Positions 14,667 to 23,068 of a DNA stretch of 44,857 nt are shown here, piece after piece. The notes beneath the pieces were generated by a model. The model saw only the letters and a program-made list of their open reading frames with translations. It did not search any database and was not told where the DNA came from. Source of the stretch: Rhodocytophaga aerolata (GTDB taxonomy: Bacteria > Bacteroidota > Bacteroidia > Cytophagales > 172606-1); contig NZ_JAUKPO010000040.1 of NCBI RefSeq assembly GCF_030503435.1, positions 1-44,857 on the forward strand, given 5' to 3'. Numbering within the stretch: the first letter of the stretch is position 1; every line of letters begins with the position of its first letter. The translations under genes were made by a program, and so were the position numbers.

Positions 14667-16811
14667 CTACTCTTCCATAAGCTTTTTCAAGATTTGCTGT
14701 GCAGCTACAGAAATTATGGTACCAGGGCCAAAAACCCCAGCAACGCCCGCTTTGTACAGAAAATCATAGTCCTGCGGGGGAATTACCCCTCCGGCAATTA
14801 CCATAATATCTTCCCGGCCAAGTTTCTTTAGTTCTTCTATCAACTGCGGTACCAGTGTTTTATGGCCGGCAGCCAGGCTGGAGGCTCCCACAATATGTAC
14901 ATCGTTTTCTGCCGCCTGACGGGCTACTTCTTCCGGCGTCTGGAATAGCGGGCCAATGTCTACATCAAAGCCCAGGTCGGCAAAGCTCGTAGCAATTACT
15001 TTGGCTCCGCGGTCGTGGCCATCCTGGCCCATTTTAGCCACCATAATCCGGGGTCTTCTGCCTTCCAGCTGGGCAAACTGATCGGCCATCTCCCGGGCAA
15101 TGCGGAAGTTTTCGTCATCGGACACTTCTCCGGCATATACACCAGATATAGCACGTATAGTAGCTTTATGTCTGCCAAATACCTGTTCCATAGCCATCGA
15201 TATTTCCCCTAAGGTAGCACGTTTTCTGGCTGCATCCACGGCTAATGCCAGCAAATTGTTAGCTGCGGAAGTAGAAGTTTGTGCAGCACCTTGGGTAATA
15301 GCTTCCAGAGCTTTTGCTACAGCTTCAGTATCCCGTCCGGATTTTAATTTCTCTAATCTGACTATCTGGGAGTTTCGTACAGCTGTATTATCTACTTCCA
15401 GTAATTCAATATCTGTTTTGTCTGACACTTTGTATTTGTTCACCCCTACAATTACATCTTTGGCAGAATCTATTCTGGCTTGTTTCCGGGCAGCCGCTTC
15501 TTCTATGCGCATCTTGGGTAAGCCAGTTTCAATAGCTTTGGCCATTCCTCCGAGTGTTTCTACTTCTTGTATCAACTGCCATGCTTTTTGTGCCAATTCA
15601 TGGGTAAGTGATTCTACATAATACGAACCGCCCCAGGGATCTACCACTTTAGGGATATTGGTTTCTTCTGCTATAATCAACTGGGTGTTACGGGCAATAC
15701 GGGCCGAAAAATCGGTGGGTAGGGCAATGGCTTCATCCAGAGAGTTGGTATGTAGCGACTGCGTGCCACCCAGTACAGCTGCCATGGCTTCAATACAGGT
15801 ACGGGTTACGTTGTTAAACGGGTCTTGTTCCGTCAGGCTCCAGCCGGAAGTCTGGCAGTGGGTACGTAAAGCCAGGGATTTAGGATTTTTAGGTTGAAAG
15901 CTGTTTACAATTTTTGACCATAACATCCGGGCAGCCCGCATTTTGGCAATTTCCATAAAATGATTCATACCAATAGCCCAAAAGAACGATAGGCGAGGGG
16001 CAAACTGATCTATTTCGATGCCAGCTGCAATACCAGTGCGGATATATTCCAGGCCATCTGCCAACGTATACGCCAGCTCCAGGTCGGCAGTAGCCCCGGC
16101 TTCCTGCATGTGATAGCCACTGATGCTGATGGAATTAAACTTGGGCATATGCCGGGAAGTATAGGCAAAAATGTCAGCAATGATACGCATAGAAGGCGCA
16201 GGAGGATAGATATACGTGTTGCGTACCATAAATTCTTTCAGAATATCATTCTGGATGGTACCACTGAGTTGTTCTGGTTTTACGCCTTGTTCTTCGGCAG
16301 CCACAATATAGAATGCCATAATGGGAATTACTGCCCCGTTCATCGTCATGGATACCGACATCTGATCCAGCGGAATACCATCAAACAGGATTTTCATGTC
16401 TTCTACGGAATCTATCGCTACTCCTGCTTTTCCTACATCACCTACTACTCTGGGGTGGTCTGAATCGTAGCCCCGGTGGGTAGCCAGGTCAAAAGCAATA
16501 GATAAGCCTTTTTGCCCAGCTGCCAGGTTGCGCCGGTAAAAGGCATTGGATTGTTTGGCGGTAGAAAAACCGGCATACTGGCGGATGGTCCAGGGCTGGG
16601 TTACATACATAGATGCGTAGGGCCCCCGCAGGTAGGGTGGAATACCGGCTGCAAAATGAATATGAGGCAGGTTTGATATATCTTTGGCTGAATACACCGG
16701 ATTTACGGCAATGCCTTCTGCTGTTTTCCAGGGTTTAGCTGTGGATGCTGCACTGGCTTGCGTTTTTAGCTGGCTTATATCAAATTGTATCGTTGAAAAG
16801 TCTGGTTTCAT
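14667..16811 (-). CDS. mutB: Methylmalonyl-CoA mutase large subunit (B12-binding)
   Basis: The 714-residue catalytic subunit interconverts (R)-methylmalonyl-CoA and succinyl-CoA with adenosylcobalamin, linking propionate and odd-chain or branched-chain breakdown to the TCA cycle. The N-terminal TIM barrel (about 40-560) shows [36 protein letters not shown] and the substrate channel typical of the family. The C-terminal cobalamin domain (about 580-714) carries D-x-H-x-x-G as DGHDRG (Asp597, His599, Gly602), which supplies the lower axial His to cobalt, and later [13 protein letters not shown]. Length matches the catalytic subunit. The small subunit gene lies 117 bases upstream on the same strand. 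The mutase chaperone GTPase (MeaB) and methylmalonyl-CoA epimerase are not in the window. Confidence 0.96.
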   Translation of the reverse strand: MKPDFSTIQFDISQLKTQASAASTAKPWKTAEGIAVNPVYSAKDISNLPHIHFAAGIPPYLRGPYASMYVTQPWTIRQYAGFSTAKQSNAFYRRNLAAGQKGLSIAFDLATHRGYDSDHPRVVGDVGKAGVAIDSVEDMKILFDGIPLDQMSVSMTMNGAVIPIMAFYIVAAEEQGVKPEQLSGTIQNDILKEFMVRNTYIYPPAPSMRIIADIFAYTSRHMPKFNSISISGYHMQEAGATADLELAYTLADGLEYIRTGIAAGIEIDQFAPRLSFFWAIGMNHFMEIAKMRAARMLWSKIVNSFQPKNPKSLALRTHCQTSGWSLTEQDPFNNVTRTCIEAMAAVLGGTQSLHTNSLDEAIALPTDFSARIARNTQLIIAEETNIPKVVDPWGGSYYVESLTHELAQKAWQLIQEVETLGGMAKAIETGLPKMRIEEAAARKQARIDSAKDVIVGVNKYKVSDKTDIELLEVDNTAVRNSQIVRLEKLKSGRDTEAVAKALEAITQGAAQTSTSAANNLLALAVDAARKRATLGEISMAMEQVFGRHKATIRAISGVYAGEVSDDENFRIAREMADQFAQLEGRRPRIMVAKMGQDGHDRGAKVIATSFADLGFDVDIGPLFQTPEEVARQAAENDVHIVGASSLAAGHKTLVPQLIEELKKLGREDIMVIAGGVIPPQDYDFLYKAGVAGVFGPGTIISVAAQQILKKLMEE

Positions 16812-16928
16812 CGTCTGGCACCTGGGTTAACAGGATTTAGGAATTATGGGGGTTTATTAAGAGTTTTACCTACGAATAGTAGCTATAGGAATACGAATAT
16901 ACCTGATAGGTAAGCTGTTTACCTACAT

Positions 16929-18272
16929 TTAATCCGGCCGGTTTTTAAATACTGAAAAGCCTGGCTCAGAAACTTCCTTGGGCACATACTTGTTTACGCC
17001 TACCAACACTTGTTTTCCACTTTGCAGATCTGCCTCCTTGGCTTTGCGTACCTGCATTAGTTGTTCTTTGATAAAGCCGTCTTTTACAGCTTGCCTATAT
17101 CCCCCGCTGGCTTCTACGGTCTGAAATAGTTTCCAGGCTTCTGCCGCCAGACGTTGAGTCAGGCTCTCTAGATAATACGAGCCGCTGGCTACATCTAGCA
17201 CGTTGTCAAAATAGCTTTCTTCTTTCAGAATGAGCGAAACATTTTTGGCAATACGGGTTGCCAGGGCATCGTTTGGGTTATTATTATAAGGCATAACCGT
17301 CATACTGGCCACTCCCCCTAAGGCTGCTGCCATCGCTTCAATCGTAGCCCGGATCATGTTGTTATACGCATCTGAGGCGGGCTTATTCCACCGTGCGGTA
17401 TGGGCATGGATATATGCAGGATTTGACTCTACCTGATAGGCCTTTGATACTTGTTGCCACAACAGATGTAAGGCCCGGATTTTGGCAATTTCCATAAAGT
17501 AGTTGGTGCTAACCGATACAGAAAATTCAGTACTTGCAAAAATACCTTGGATGGCTATGCCGCGTTCACTGAGCTGATGCGCATATTCAACAAAAGAATT
17601 TAATAGAAAAGCCAGTTCCTGCACCGCTGAGGCTCCTGCTTCGTGGAAGTGATGGCTACTGACCGTAAGTGTTCTGAACTGAGGATGCTTACTAGTAAAT
17701 GGAATGGCTTGTGCCAGCAAATCAACAGCAGAATCCAGATCGCCTTCTTTGCCTGATCTATATGCTGCCAGTGGATCGTAATACACACTTCCTTTCCATA
17801 AGTAAGGAGCTATCTGTTGCAATTGAGTAAGTAAATCAATGGAGAAATGCTGTACCTGAAAACTTACCGGCGTTTGGGATAACTTCATATGTTGCAGCAG
17901 GTGTGAAAGATTTATCGGGCCAGTAGTTTTTGATAGATCCAGTAACAAGGCATCAGCTCCTCCACTAATAGCTTCCTGTGCTTGTGCATTGGCTTCTTTT
18001 TCTCCTCTTACCTCTATGTATTGCCGGTTTTGCCAGCCCTGTGCAGGTGCAGGAAAACGTATTTCAGGAATACTGGCTATATCTTGCTGCGTGTAGAAAG
18101 GTTCTATGGTGATTCCTTCATATGTTTTCCACCGCATTTTCTCTTCATACACCGCTTCTTTCTCCTCAGCGGTTGCCTTCCGGATGTCCTGCAGAATTTG
18201 TGCCCTCCAGGCTTGGCTATCGGAAGGAGAAAATTCAGGGAAGGAAAGATTTTTTTCGTCAGGTACGTTCAT
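16929..18272 (-). CDS. mutA: Methylmalonyl-CoA mutase small subunit (no B12 domain)
   Basis: This is the partner of the catalytic subunit in the heterodimeric mutase. With start ATG 18272 (MNVPDEKNLSFPEFSP) it has 447 residues; ATG 18284 would add four. It keeps the mutase barrel: MRWKTYEGITIEPFYTQQDI, HHFHEAGASAVQELAFLLNS, MEIAKIRALHLLWQ and SGSYYLESLTQRLAAEAWKL. It ends soon after VGVNKYVPKEV, so the whole C-terminal cobalamin-like domain is missing, while the classic Propionibacterium subunit is over 600 residues with a degenerate one. Short small subunits of this kind are usual in Bacteroidota. It is the first gene of the minus-strand group and faces the polysaccharide locus across a 290-base divergent region. 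Confidence 0.92.
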   Translation of the reverse strand: MNVPDEKNLSFPEFSPSDSQAWRAQILQDIRKATAEEKEAVYEEKMRWKTYEGITIEPFYTQQDIASIPEIRFPAPAQGWQNRQYIEVRGEKEANAQAQEAISGGADALLLDLSKTTGPINLSHLLQHMKLSQTPVSFQVQHFSIDLLTQLQQIAPYLWKGSVYYDPLAAYRSGKEGDLDSAVDLLAQAIPFTSKHPQFRTLTVSSHHFHEAGASAVQELAFLLNSFVEYAHQLSERGIAIQGIFASTEFSVSVSTNYFMEIAKIRALHLLWQQVSKAYQVESNPAYIHAHTARWNKPASDAYNNMIRATIEAMAAALGGVASMTVMPYNNNPNDALATRIAKNVSLILKEESYFDNVLDVASGSYYLESLTQRLAAEAWKLFQTVEASGGYRQAVKDGFIKEQLMQVRKAKEADLQSGKQVLVGVNKYVPKEVSEPGFSVFKNRPD

Positions 18273-18411
18273 AAAGACTTGCATTATAGCTGTAATGTAT
18301 AACAAAATTTACAGACGCATACAATAGCTGCATAGTTTAACGTTTTTTAGAATGTTCAAACCTTTCATCTGTAAAGATTTTTTCGAATACTTAATTATTA
18401 AAGTTTCCTGT

Positions 18412-18419
18412 TAACTTTG
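18412..18419 (+). promoter_or_regulatory. Promoter -7 box of the polysaccharide locus
   Basis: TAACTTTG matches the Bacteroidota TAnnTTTG box exactly. It lies in the divergent region between the mutase genes and the first gene of the surface glycan locus, 140 bases before its ATG at 18560. The leader would be about 130 bases long and includes a small palindrome (ATAAGC...GCTTAT near 18440-18462). No clear -33 box is seen. Confidence 0.5.
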
Positions 18420-18559
18420 CCACATCCCGGCTATGCGCATAAGCACTTAGTGAGCTTATAAAGCAACTATTTATCGGATATGGTAGCCACCTCACTAGAT
18501 GAGCATGGCTAGCCTGTAGATTTGTTAGGATTGGCCGGATTGTATTGTGCAATAAACCT

Positions 18560-19615
18560 ATGCCTAACCGTAAAATACCCCATATATTAGCCATTATTCC
18601 TGCCCGGCAGGGATCTAAATCCATCCCGCATAAAAACATACGGTCGGTAGGAGGGAAACCACTAATGGCTTATTCTATAGAGCATGCCTTATTGGCTAAG
18701 CGGATTACCCGTACCATTGTAAGTACAGATAGTGCCTATTATGCAGATATAGCAAGAAGTTACGGTGCAGAAGTGCCTTTTTTACGTCCGGAAGCTATAT
18801 CTCAAGATCATTCCACAGACCTGGAAGTATTTCAGCATGCCTTGCAATGGCTGCAGGAGAGTGAAAACTATGTGCCAGATATCTGTGTGCACCTGCGGCC
18901 TACTTCGCCGGTAAGAAAAGCAGCAGACATAGATAGCATGATAGAAATTCTGATGGAGAATCCCAGTCTGGATGCTGTACGGTCGGTAGCAGCAAACCTG
19001 GAAACCCCTTATAAAATGTGGTTCAGGGATGAAGAGGGATTATTGAAACCTATCGTGCAACGGGACTTGCAAGGTAAGCTGATTGAAGAAGCCTACAATA
19101 TGCCCAGGCAAAAACTACCGGTAACCTATCTGCAAAATGCTTCCGTAGATGTGGTTCGTACCAGTACGCTGCTGGAAAAAAACTCTATGACTGGCGATGC
19201 CATTTATGGCTATGTAATGGCAGAGAATTTTGATATTGATTATGAAAGCCAGCTGACCAGGGTAGCAACACAACTGGTTACAAACGGGCATGGAGAAAAC
19301 AAAAGTAAAATCTTCTGTTTTGATATAGATGGCGTAATTGCCTGCCTCACCCCAGATAACGACTATGCCAAAGCCGATTGCCATACCTCTACCATTGATA
19401 TCATTAATACCTTATACGAGCAGGGGCATTACATCATTCTTTTTACTGCCAGAGGTACCAAAACCGGCATTGACTGGAAGAATACCACAGAAGAGCAGTT
19501 GCACCGATGGGGCGTAAAATACCATGAGTTAAAATTCGGAAAACCTGCGGCTGATTTTTATATAGACGACCGCATGATCACCATAAACGATTTAGAAAAA
19601 ATTGTAAAGCTATAA
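18560..19615 (+). CDS. CMP-ulosonate cytidylyltransferase fused to a HAD-family domain
   Basis: The 351-residue protein joins two enzymes. Residues about 5-240 are a NeuA/KdsB-type cytidylyltransferase that would activate a ulosonic acid with CTP: the nucleotide loop IIPARQGSKSIPHKN, LRPTSPVRKAADID, and NMPRQKLPVTYLQNASVDVV are typical of acylneuraminate cytidylyltransferases. Residues about 248-351 are a HAD-superfamily domain with FCFDIDGVI (nucleophile Asp), LFTARGTKTGIDW and the C-terminal KPAADFYIDDR. Such a domain could remove the phosphate that a ulosonate-phosphate synthase leaves. ATG 18560 is chosen; an upstream TTG is less likely. The stop lies 4 bases before the next gene, so the two are surely coupled. 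It is the first gene after an exact -7 box. The sugar (sialic, legionaminic, Kdo-like or other) cannot be told. Confidence 0.85.
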   Translation: MPNRKIPHILAIIPARQGSKSIPHKNIRSVGGKPLMAYSIEHALLAKRITRTIVSTDSAYYADIARSYGAEVPFLRPEAISQDHSTDLEVFQHALQWLQESENYVPDICVHLRPTSPVRKAADIDSMIEILMENPSLDAVRSVAANLETPYKMWFRDEEGLLKPIVQRDLQGKLIEEAYNMPRQKLPVTYLQNASVDVVRTSTLLEKNSMTGDAIYGYVMAENFDIDYESQLTRVATQLVTNGHGENKSKIFCFDIDGVIACLTPDNDYAKADCHTSTIDIINTLYEQGHYIILFTARGTKTGIDWKNTTEEQLHRWGVKYHELKFGKPAADFYIDDRMITINDLEKIVKL

Positions 19616-19619
19616 AACA

Positions 19620-21116
19620 ATGAATCAGCTATTCAATGACCTGTTTATTTTTGAAATGGCCAATAACCACCAGGGCGATGTAAACCATGGACTGGCCATT
19701 ATCAAAGCAATGGGTGAGATAAAAAGAAAATATGCTATAAATGCTGGTGTAAAATTCCAGTACCGCCAGCTGGATACTTTTATTCATCCCGACTACAGGC
19801 ACGATACAAAAGCCAAGCACATCAGCCGTTTTCTGAGCACAGAACTAACCAAAGAGCAATTTCATACGTTGGTAAAAGCTACCAGAGAAGAAGGTCTGGT
19901 TACCATCTGTACTCCTTTTGATGAAGAGTCGGTAGACCTGATTGTAGAGCAGGGCATAGAAATAATCAAAGTAGCTAGCTGCAGTGCCGACGACTGGCCT
20001 TTGCTGAAAAAAATAGTAAAAGCCAACAAACCGGTAATTGCTTCTACTGGTGGCCTGGATCTGCCAAAAATTGATAATCTGGTAAGTTTTTTGTCTCATA
20101 AAGCTACCAATAACTTTGCTATTCTTCACTGTGTAGGCATTTATCCAAGTCCAAATGAGGTATTGCACCTGAACTATGTAGAACGGTTAATCAAGCGGTA
20201 TCCGGGGGTAACTATCGGCTATTCCGGCCACGAAGCTCCGGACAATTATGAAGTAGTACAGATAGCTGTGGCCAAAGGAGCCTGTATATTTGAACGGCAT
20301 GTTGGGTTGCCAACCGATACAATTAAATTGAATGCCTATTCCATGAACCCTGCGCAGGTAGATACCTGGATAGCCGCTGCACAACGGGCCCGAACAATTT
20401 GCGGAAGTCCGGATAAAGCCATTACACAAGAAGAAGTAGATTCGCTGCTCTCTTTAAAAAGAGGTGTTTTTGCCCGGCGTGAAATTAAAAAAGGACAGGA
20501 AATTACAGCAGAAGATGTGTTTTTTGCCATGCCATGTGCCAAAGGACAATTAACCTCCGGAGAGTTTGGGCAGTACCGGACAAAATGGGTAGCAAGCAGA
20601 AATTATAAACCTAAAGAAGGCATATTCGAACAATCACAGCCGGATTTATATAAAAATATACGGGCTATTATTCACCAGGCAAAAGGCATGCTTACCGAAG
20701 CACAGATCAATCTGGGCAATGAGTTTGAAGTAGAGCTCTCCCACCATTATGGCCTGGAGCAATTTCCACAGACCGGGTGCCTGATCGTAAATTTAATGAA
20801 CCGGGAATATTGCAAAAAGCTGATTGTGGTGCTACCCGGACAAACCCATCCGCTGCACAAGCATAAACGCAAAGAGGAAACCTTCCACCTGCTTTGCGGC
20901 GACCTGACCCTGAAACTGGATGAAAAAGTGTTTCAACTGAAACCAGGAGATATGCACCTGATAGAGCGGGAAACCTGGCATTCCTTCTTCTCAGAAAAAG
21001 GGGCTATCTTTGAAGAAGTATCCACTACCCATTACCGGAATGATTCCTATTACCAGGATGAACGCATATCGGTACTGGACCCCATTCAACGGAAAACCGT
21101 ACTGGATACGTTTTAA
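19620..21116 (+). CDS. NeuB-type ulosonate synthase with SAF and cupin domains
   Basis: This 498-residue protein would condense phosphoenolpyruvate with an aldose to give a ulosonic acid. Residues about 5-270 are the NeuB barrel: FEMANNHQGD, VKFQYRQLDT, STGGLDLPKI, HCVGIYPSP and GYSGHEAPDNY, where family members bind PEP and metal. Residues about 285-345 are a SAF (antifreeze-like) domain (RGVFARREIKKGQEITAEDV), which closes the active site of a partner chain. An extra C-terminal cupin fills about 385-480 with the metal set His413, His415 and Glu420 (HKHKRKEE) and PGDMHLI before W-H. Ordinary NeuB is about 345 residues, so the cupin is an addition; it may isomerise or bind a sugar. Tight coupling to the cytidylyltransferase upstream and the KpsF-type gene downstream suggests one pathway. 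Confidence 0.88.
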   Translation: MNQLFNDLFIFEMANNHQGDVNHGLAIIKAMGEIKRKYAINAGVKFQYRQLDTFIHPDYRHDTKAKHISRFLSTELTKEQFHTLVKATREEGLVTICTPFDEESVDLIVEQGIEIIKVASCSADDWPLLKKIVKANKPVIASTGGLDLPKIDNLVSFLSHKATNNFAILHCVGIYPSPNEVLHLNYVERLIKRYPGVTIGYSGHEAPDNYEVVQIAVAKGACIFERHVGLPTDTIKLNAYSMNPAQVDTWIAAAQRARTICGSPDKAITQEEVDSLLSLKRGVFARREIKKGQEITAEDVFFAMPCAKGQLTSGEFGQYRTKWVASRNYKPKEGIFEQSQPDLYKNIRAIIHQAKGMLTEAQINLGNEFEVELSHHYGLEQFPQTGCLIVNLMNREYCKKLIVVLPGQTHPLHKHKRKEETFHLLCGDLTLKLDEKVFQLKPGDMHLIERETWHSFFSEKGAIFEEVSTTHYRNDSYYQDERISVLDPIQRKTVLDTF

Positions 21117-21168
21117 TTTTTATGTTTAACCCTTTTCACAGGTTTTTAGAAGAGCCTGCTGAATATAC

Positions 21169-22161
21169 ATGCAAACCCAGGAAACGATTACCACTTACCA
21201 TCAGTACTTAACAGAAGTTATGCGCATAGAAGCTGAGGCCATTATGCGTGCCATGGCGCAACTTGACCGGCAAGAGGTAAGTAAGGCAGTTGAGTTACTG
21301 TTAACCTGTGAAGGGAAAGTTGTATTGCTTGGGGTAGGGAAGTCGGGAATAGTGGCCCACAAAATAGCTGCTACATTTGCAAGTATAGGTATTACAGCCA
21401 TTCATTTGCATGCCGCCGATGCTATGCATGGGGACCTGGGGATCATCCATAAAAACGATGTGCTGCTAACTATTAGCAACAGTGGGGAGACCGAGGAGAT
21501 TACAGCTTTATTGCCACACGTTTCATTACGGCAAGTACCCATTATAGCAATTGTAGGAAATATTCATTCTACTCTGGCTACTCATGCCTATGCCGTGTTG
21601 GATGCTTCTATTAGCCGTGAGGCTTGCCCATTAAATCTGGCTCCTACAACCAGTACTACAGTTGCTTTGGCTATTGGCGATGCCTTAGCTATGACTATTA
21701 TGCAGGTGAAAAAAGTGAGTGCAGAAGATTTTGCTATCAATCATCCGGCGGGTAAACTGGGTAAACGCCTGGCACTACGGGTGAAAAACCTGATGCACAG
21801 TGGAGAGAATAATCCGGTATTATATGCACAAGCAAGCTGGAAAGAAATAGTAGATGCCATCGATCAAGGTAAGTTAGGCGCCGTAAGCATTATTGACAGA
21901 GAAAGAAAGCTACTAGGGATTATCACCGACGGCGATTTGCGTAGAACCATGCAACGTACCCCATTGGATGAGTTGGAAAAACTCTCGGCCAGTGTAATCA
22001 TGACTAAGCAGCCAATAGTAGCCCAGCCGGAGATGCTAGCCTATACCGCCCTGCAGTTAATGGAAAAGAGAAGTTCACAAATTTCCGTATTACCAGTAGT
22101 AACGTCTACAGGCGAAGCCATAGGTATAATACGGATACATGATATTATTGGAAAGTTATAA
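21169..22161 (+). CDS. kpsF: Arabinose-5-phosphate isomerase, KpsF/GutQ/KdsD type
   Basis: The 330-residue cytoplasmic enzyme would interconvert ribulose-5-phosphate and D-arabinose-5-phosphate, the precursor of Kdo. A SIS domain (about 35-165) shows LGVGKSGIVAHKIAATFASI, ADAMHGDLG and ISNSGETEEI, followed by LAPTTSTTVALAIGDALA and FAINHPAGKLGKRL, all typical of the KdsD family. Two CBS domains follow (about 205-262 and 270-328; GIITDGDLRR is in the first). It lies 52 bases after the synthase and 1 base before the ABC permease, so it belongs to the locus. A copy in a capsule locus, as with KpsF, hints that Kdo or a Kdo-like sugar is part of the glycan or its lipid anchor. A second housekeeping copy may exist elsewhere. 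Confidence 0.92.
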   Translation: MQTQETITTYHQYLTEVMRIEAEAIMRAMAQLDRQEVSKAVELLLTCEGKVVLLGVGKSGIVAHKIAATFASIGITAIHLHAADAMHGDLGIIHKNDVLLTISNSGETEEITALLPHVSLRQVPIIAIVGNIHSTLATHAYAVLDASISREACPLNLAPTTSTTVALAIGDALAMTIMQVKKVSAEDFAINHPAGKLGKRLALRVKNLMHSGENNPVLYAQASWKEIVDAIDQGKLGAVSIIDRERKLLGIITDGDLRRTMQRTPLDELEKLSASVIMTKQPIVAQPEMLAYTALQLMEKRSSQISVLPVVTSTGEAIGIIRIHDIIGKL

Positions 22162-22162
22162 G

Positions 22163-23065
22163 ATGGAATATAGTGTAAAAGAAAATAAAGATATAGAAAG
22201 CAGCGTACCTCTTTCCAGTACAGAGCCGGAAGAATGGACGATGGAGATTAAATCCAATCCAGGGTTATTTGATTTAAACCTCAAAGAACTGTGGCGTTAC
22301 CGCGATTTAATATCCTTAATCGTAAAAAGGGATTTTGTATCTGCCTACAAGCAGACGGTACTCGGGCCAGTATGGCATTTTGCTGAACCTATGGTTACCA
22401 CATTAACCTATGCATTCATTTTCGGAGGTATTGCCAATATTTCTACCGATGGCTTGCCCCGTATTTTATTTTACTTATCCGGCATTATGCTTTGGACCTA
22501 TTTTTCTAATTGTCTGTTAAATACTTCCAGTACCTTTAATGCCAATGCACATATATTCGGAAAGGTATATTTTCCCAGGTTAGTAATGCCCATCACTACC
22601 ACAATATCCAGCATGATTGCCTTGGGAATGCAATTCATCCTGTTTATTTTACTGGTATTATTCTATTATGTACGAGGAGAAAATATAAATACGAACATAT
22701 ACGCTTTACTTACTCCATTATTGGTTATAATGATTGCAGGCACTGGTTTAGGTTTAGGCATGCTGCTTTCATCAGTTACGAATAAATACCGGGATATAGC
22801 TAAGTTAGTAGGGGTAAGTATGCGACTATTAATGTTTGCTACGCCAATCATTTATCCCTTGTCTAAAGTACCAGATAAATATAAACCTATTATTATGCTC
22901 AATCCTATGACCTCTATTGTAGAAACTTTCCGCTATGGCTGGTTAGGAACCGGAAGCTTTTCCTGGAATAATTTAGGGTATAGCCTGATTTTTATGCTGG
23001 TGTCGTTATTCTTTGGAATACTCGCTTTTAACAAAGTGCAAAAAACAGCCATAGATACCATTTGA
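22163..23065 (+). CDS. wzm: Polysaccharide ABC exporter permease, Wzm type
   Basis: This 300-residue inner-membrane protein is an ABC-2 permease of the Wzm/TagG/KpsM class that moves a lipid-linked glycan out of the cytoplasm. A polar N-terminus of about 60 residues precedes the family start LWRYRDLISLIVKRDFVSAY and KQTVLGPVWHFAEPM. Six membrane segments follow, including LTYAFIFGGI, ILFYLSGIMLWTYFSN, MQFILFILLVLFYYV and the last LIFMLVSLFFGILAF; RLLMFATPIIYPLSKVP and LNPMTSIVETFRYGW are hallmarks. ATG 22163 is chosen over an upstream frame overlapping the isomerase gene. The ATPase gene starts 3 bases after the stop. ABC-dependent export implies that the chain is finished in the cytoplasm, so the glycosyltransferases here likely act there. 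Confidence 0.93.
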   Translation: MEYSVKENKDIESSVPLSSTEPEEWTMEIKSNPGLFDLNLKELWRYRDLISLIVKRDFVSAYKQTVLGPVWHFAEPMVTTLTYAFIFGGIANISTDGLPRILFYLSGIMLWTYFSNCLLNTSSTFNANAHIFGKVYFPRLVMPITTTISSMIALGMQFILFILLVLFYYVRGENINTNIYALLTPLLVIMIAGTGLGLGMLLSSVTNKYRDIAKLVGVSMRLLMFATPIIYPLSKVPDKYKPIIMLNPMTSIVETFRYGWLGTGSFSWNNLGYSLIFMLVSLFFGILAFNKVQKTAIDTI

Positions 23066-23068
23066 TTT

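Noticed and set aside
15100-15621. Plus-strand open frame of 173 codons inside the mutase gene
   Set aside because: It is antisense to the well-supported mutB gene and shows no motif; it arises from the codon pattern of that gene.
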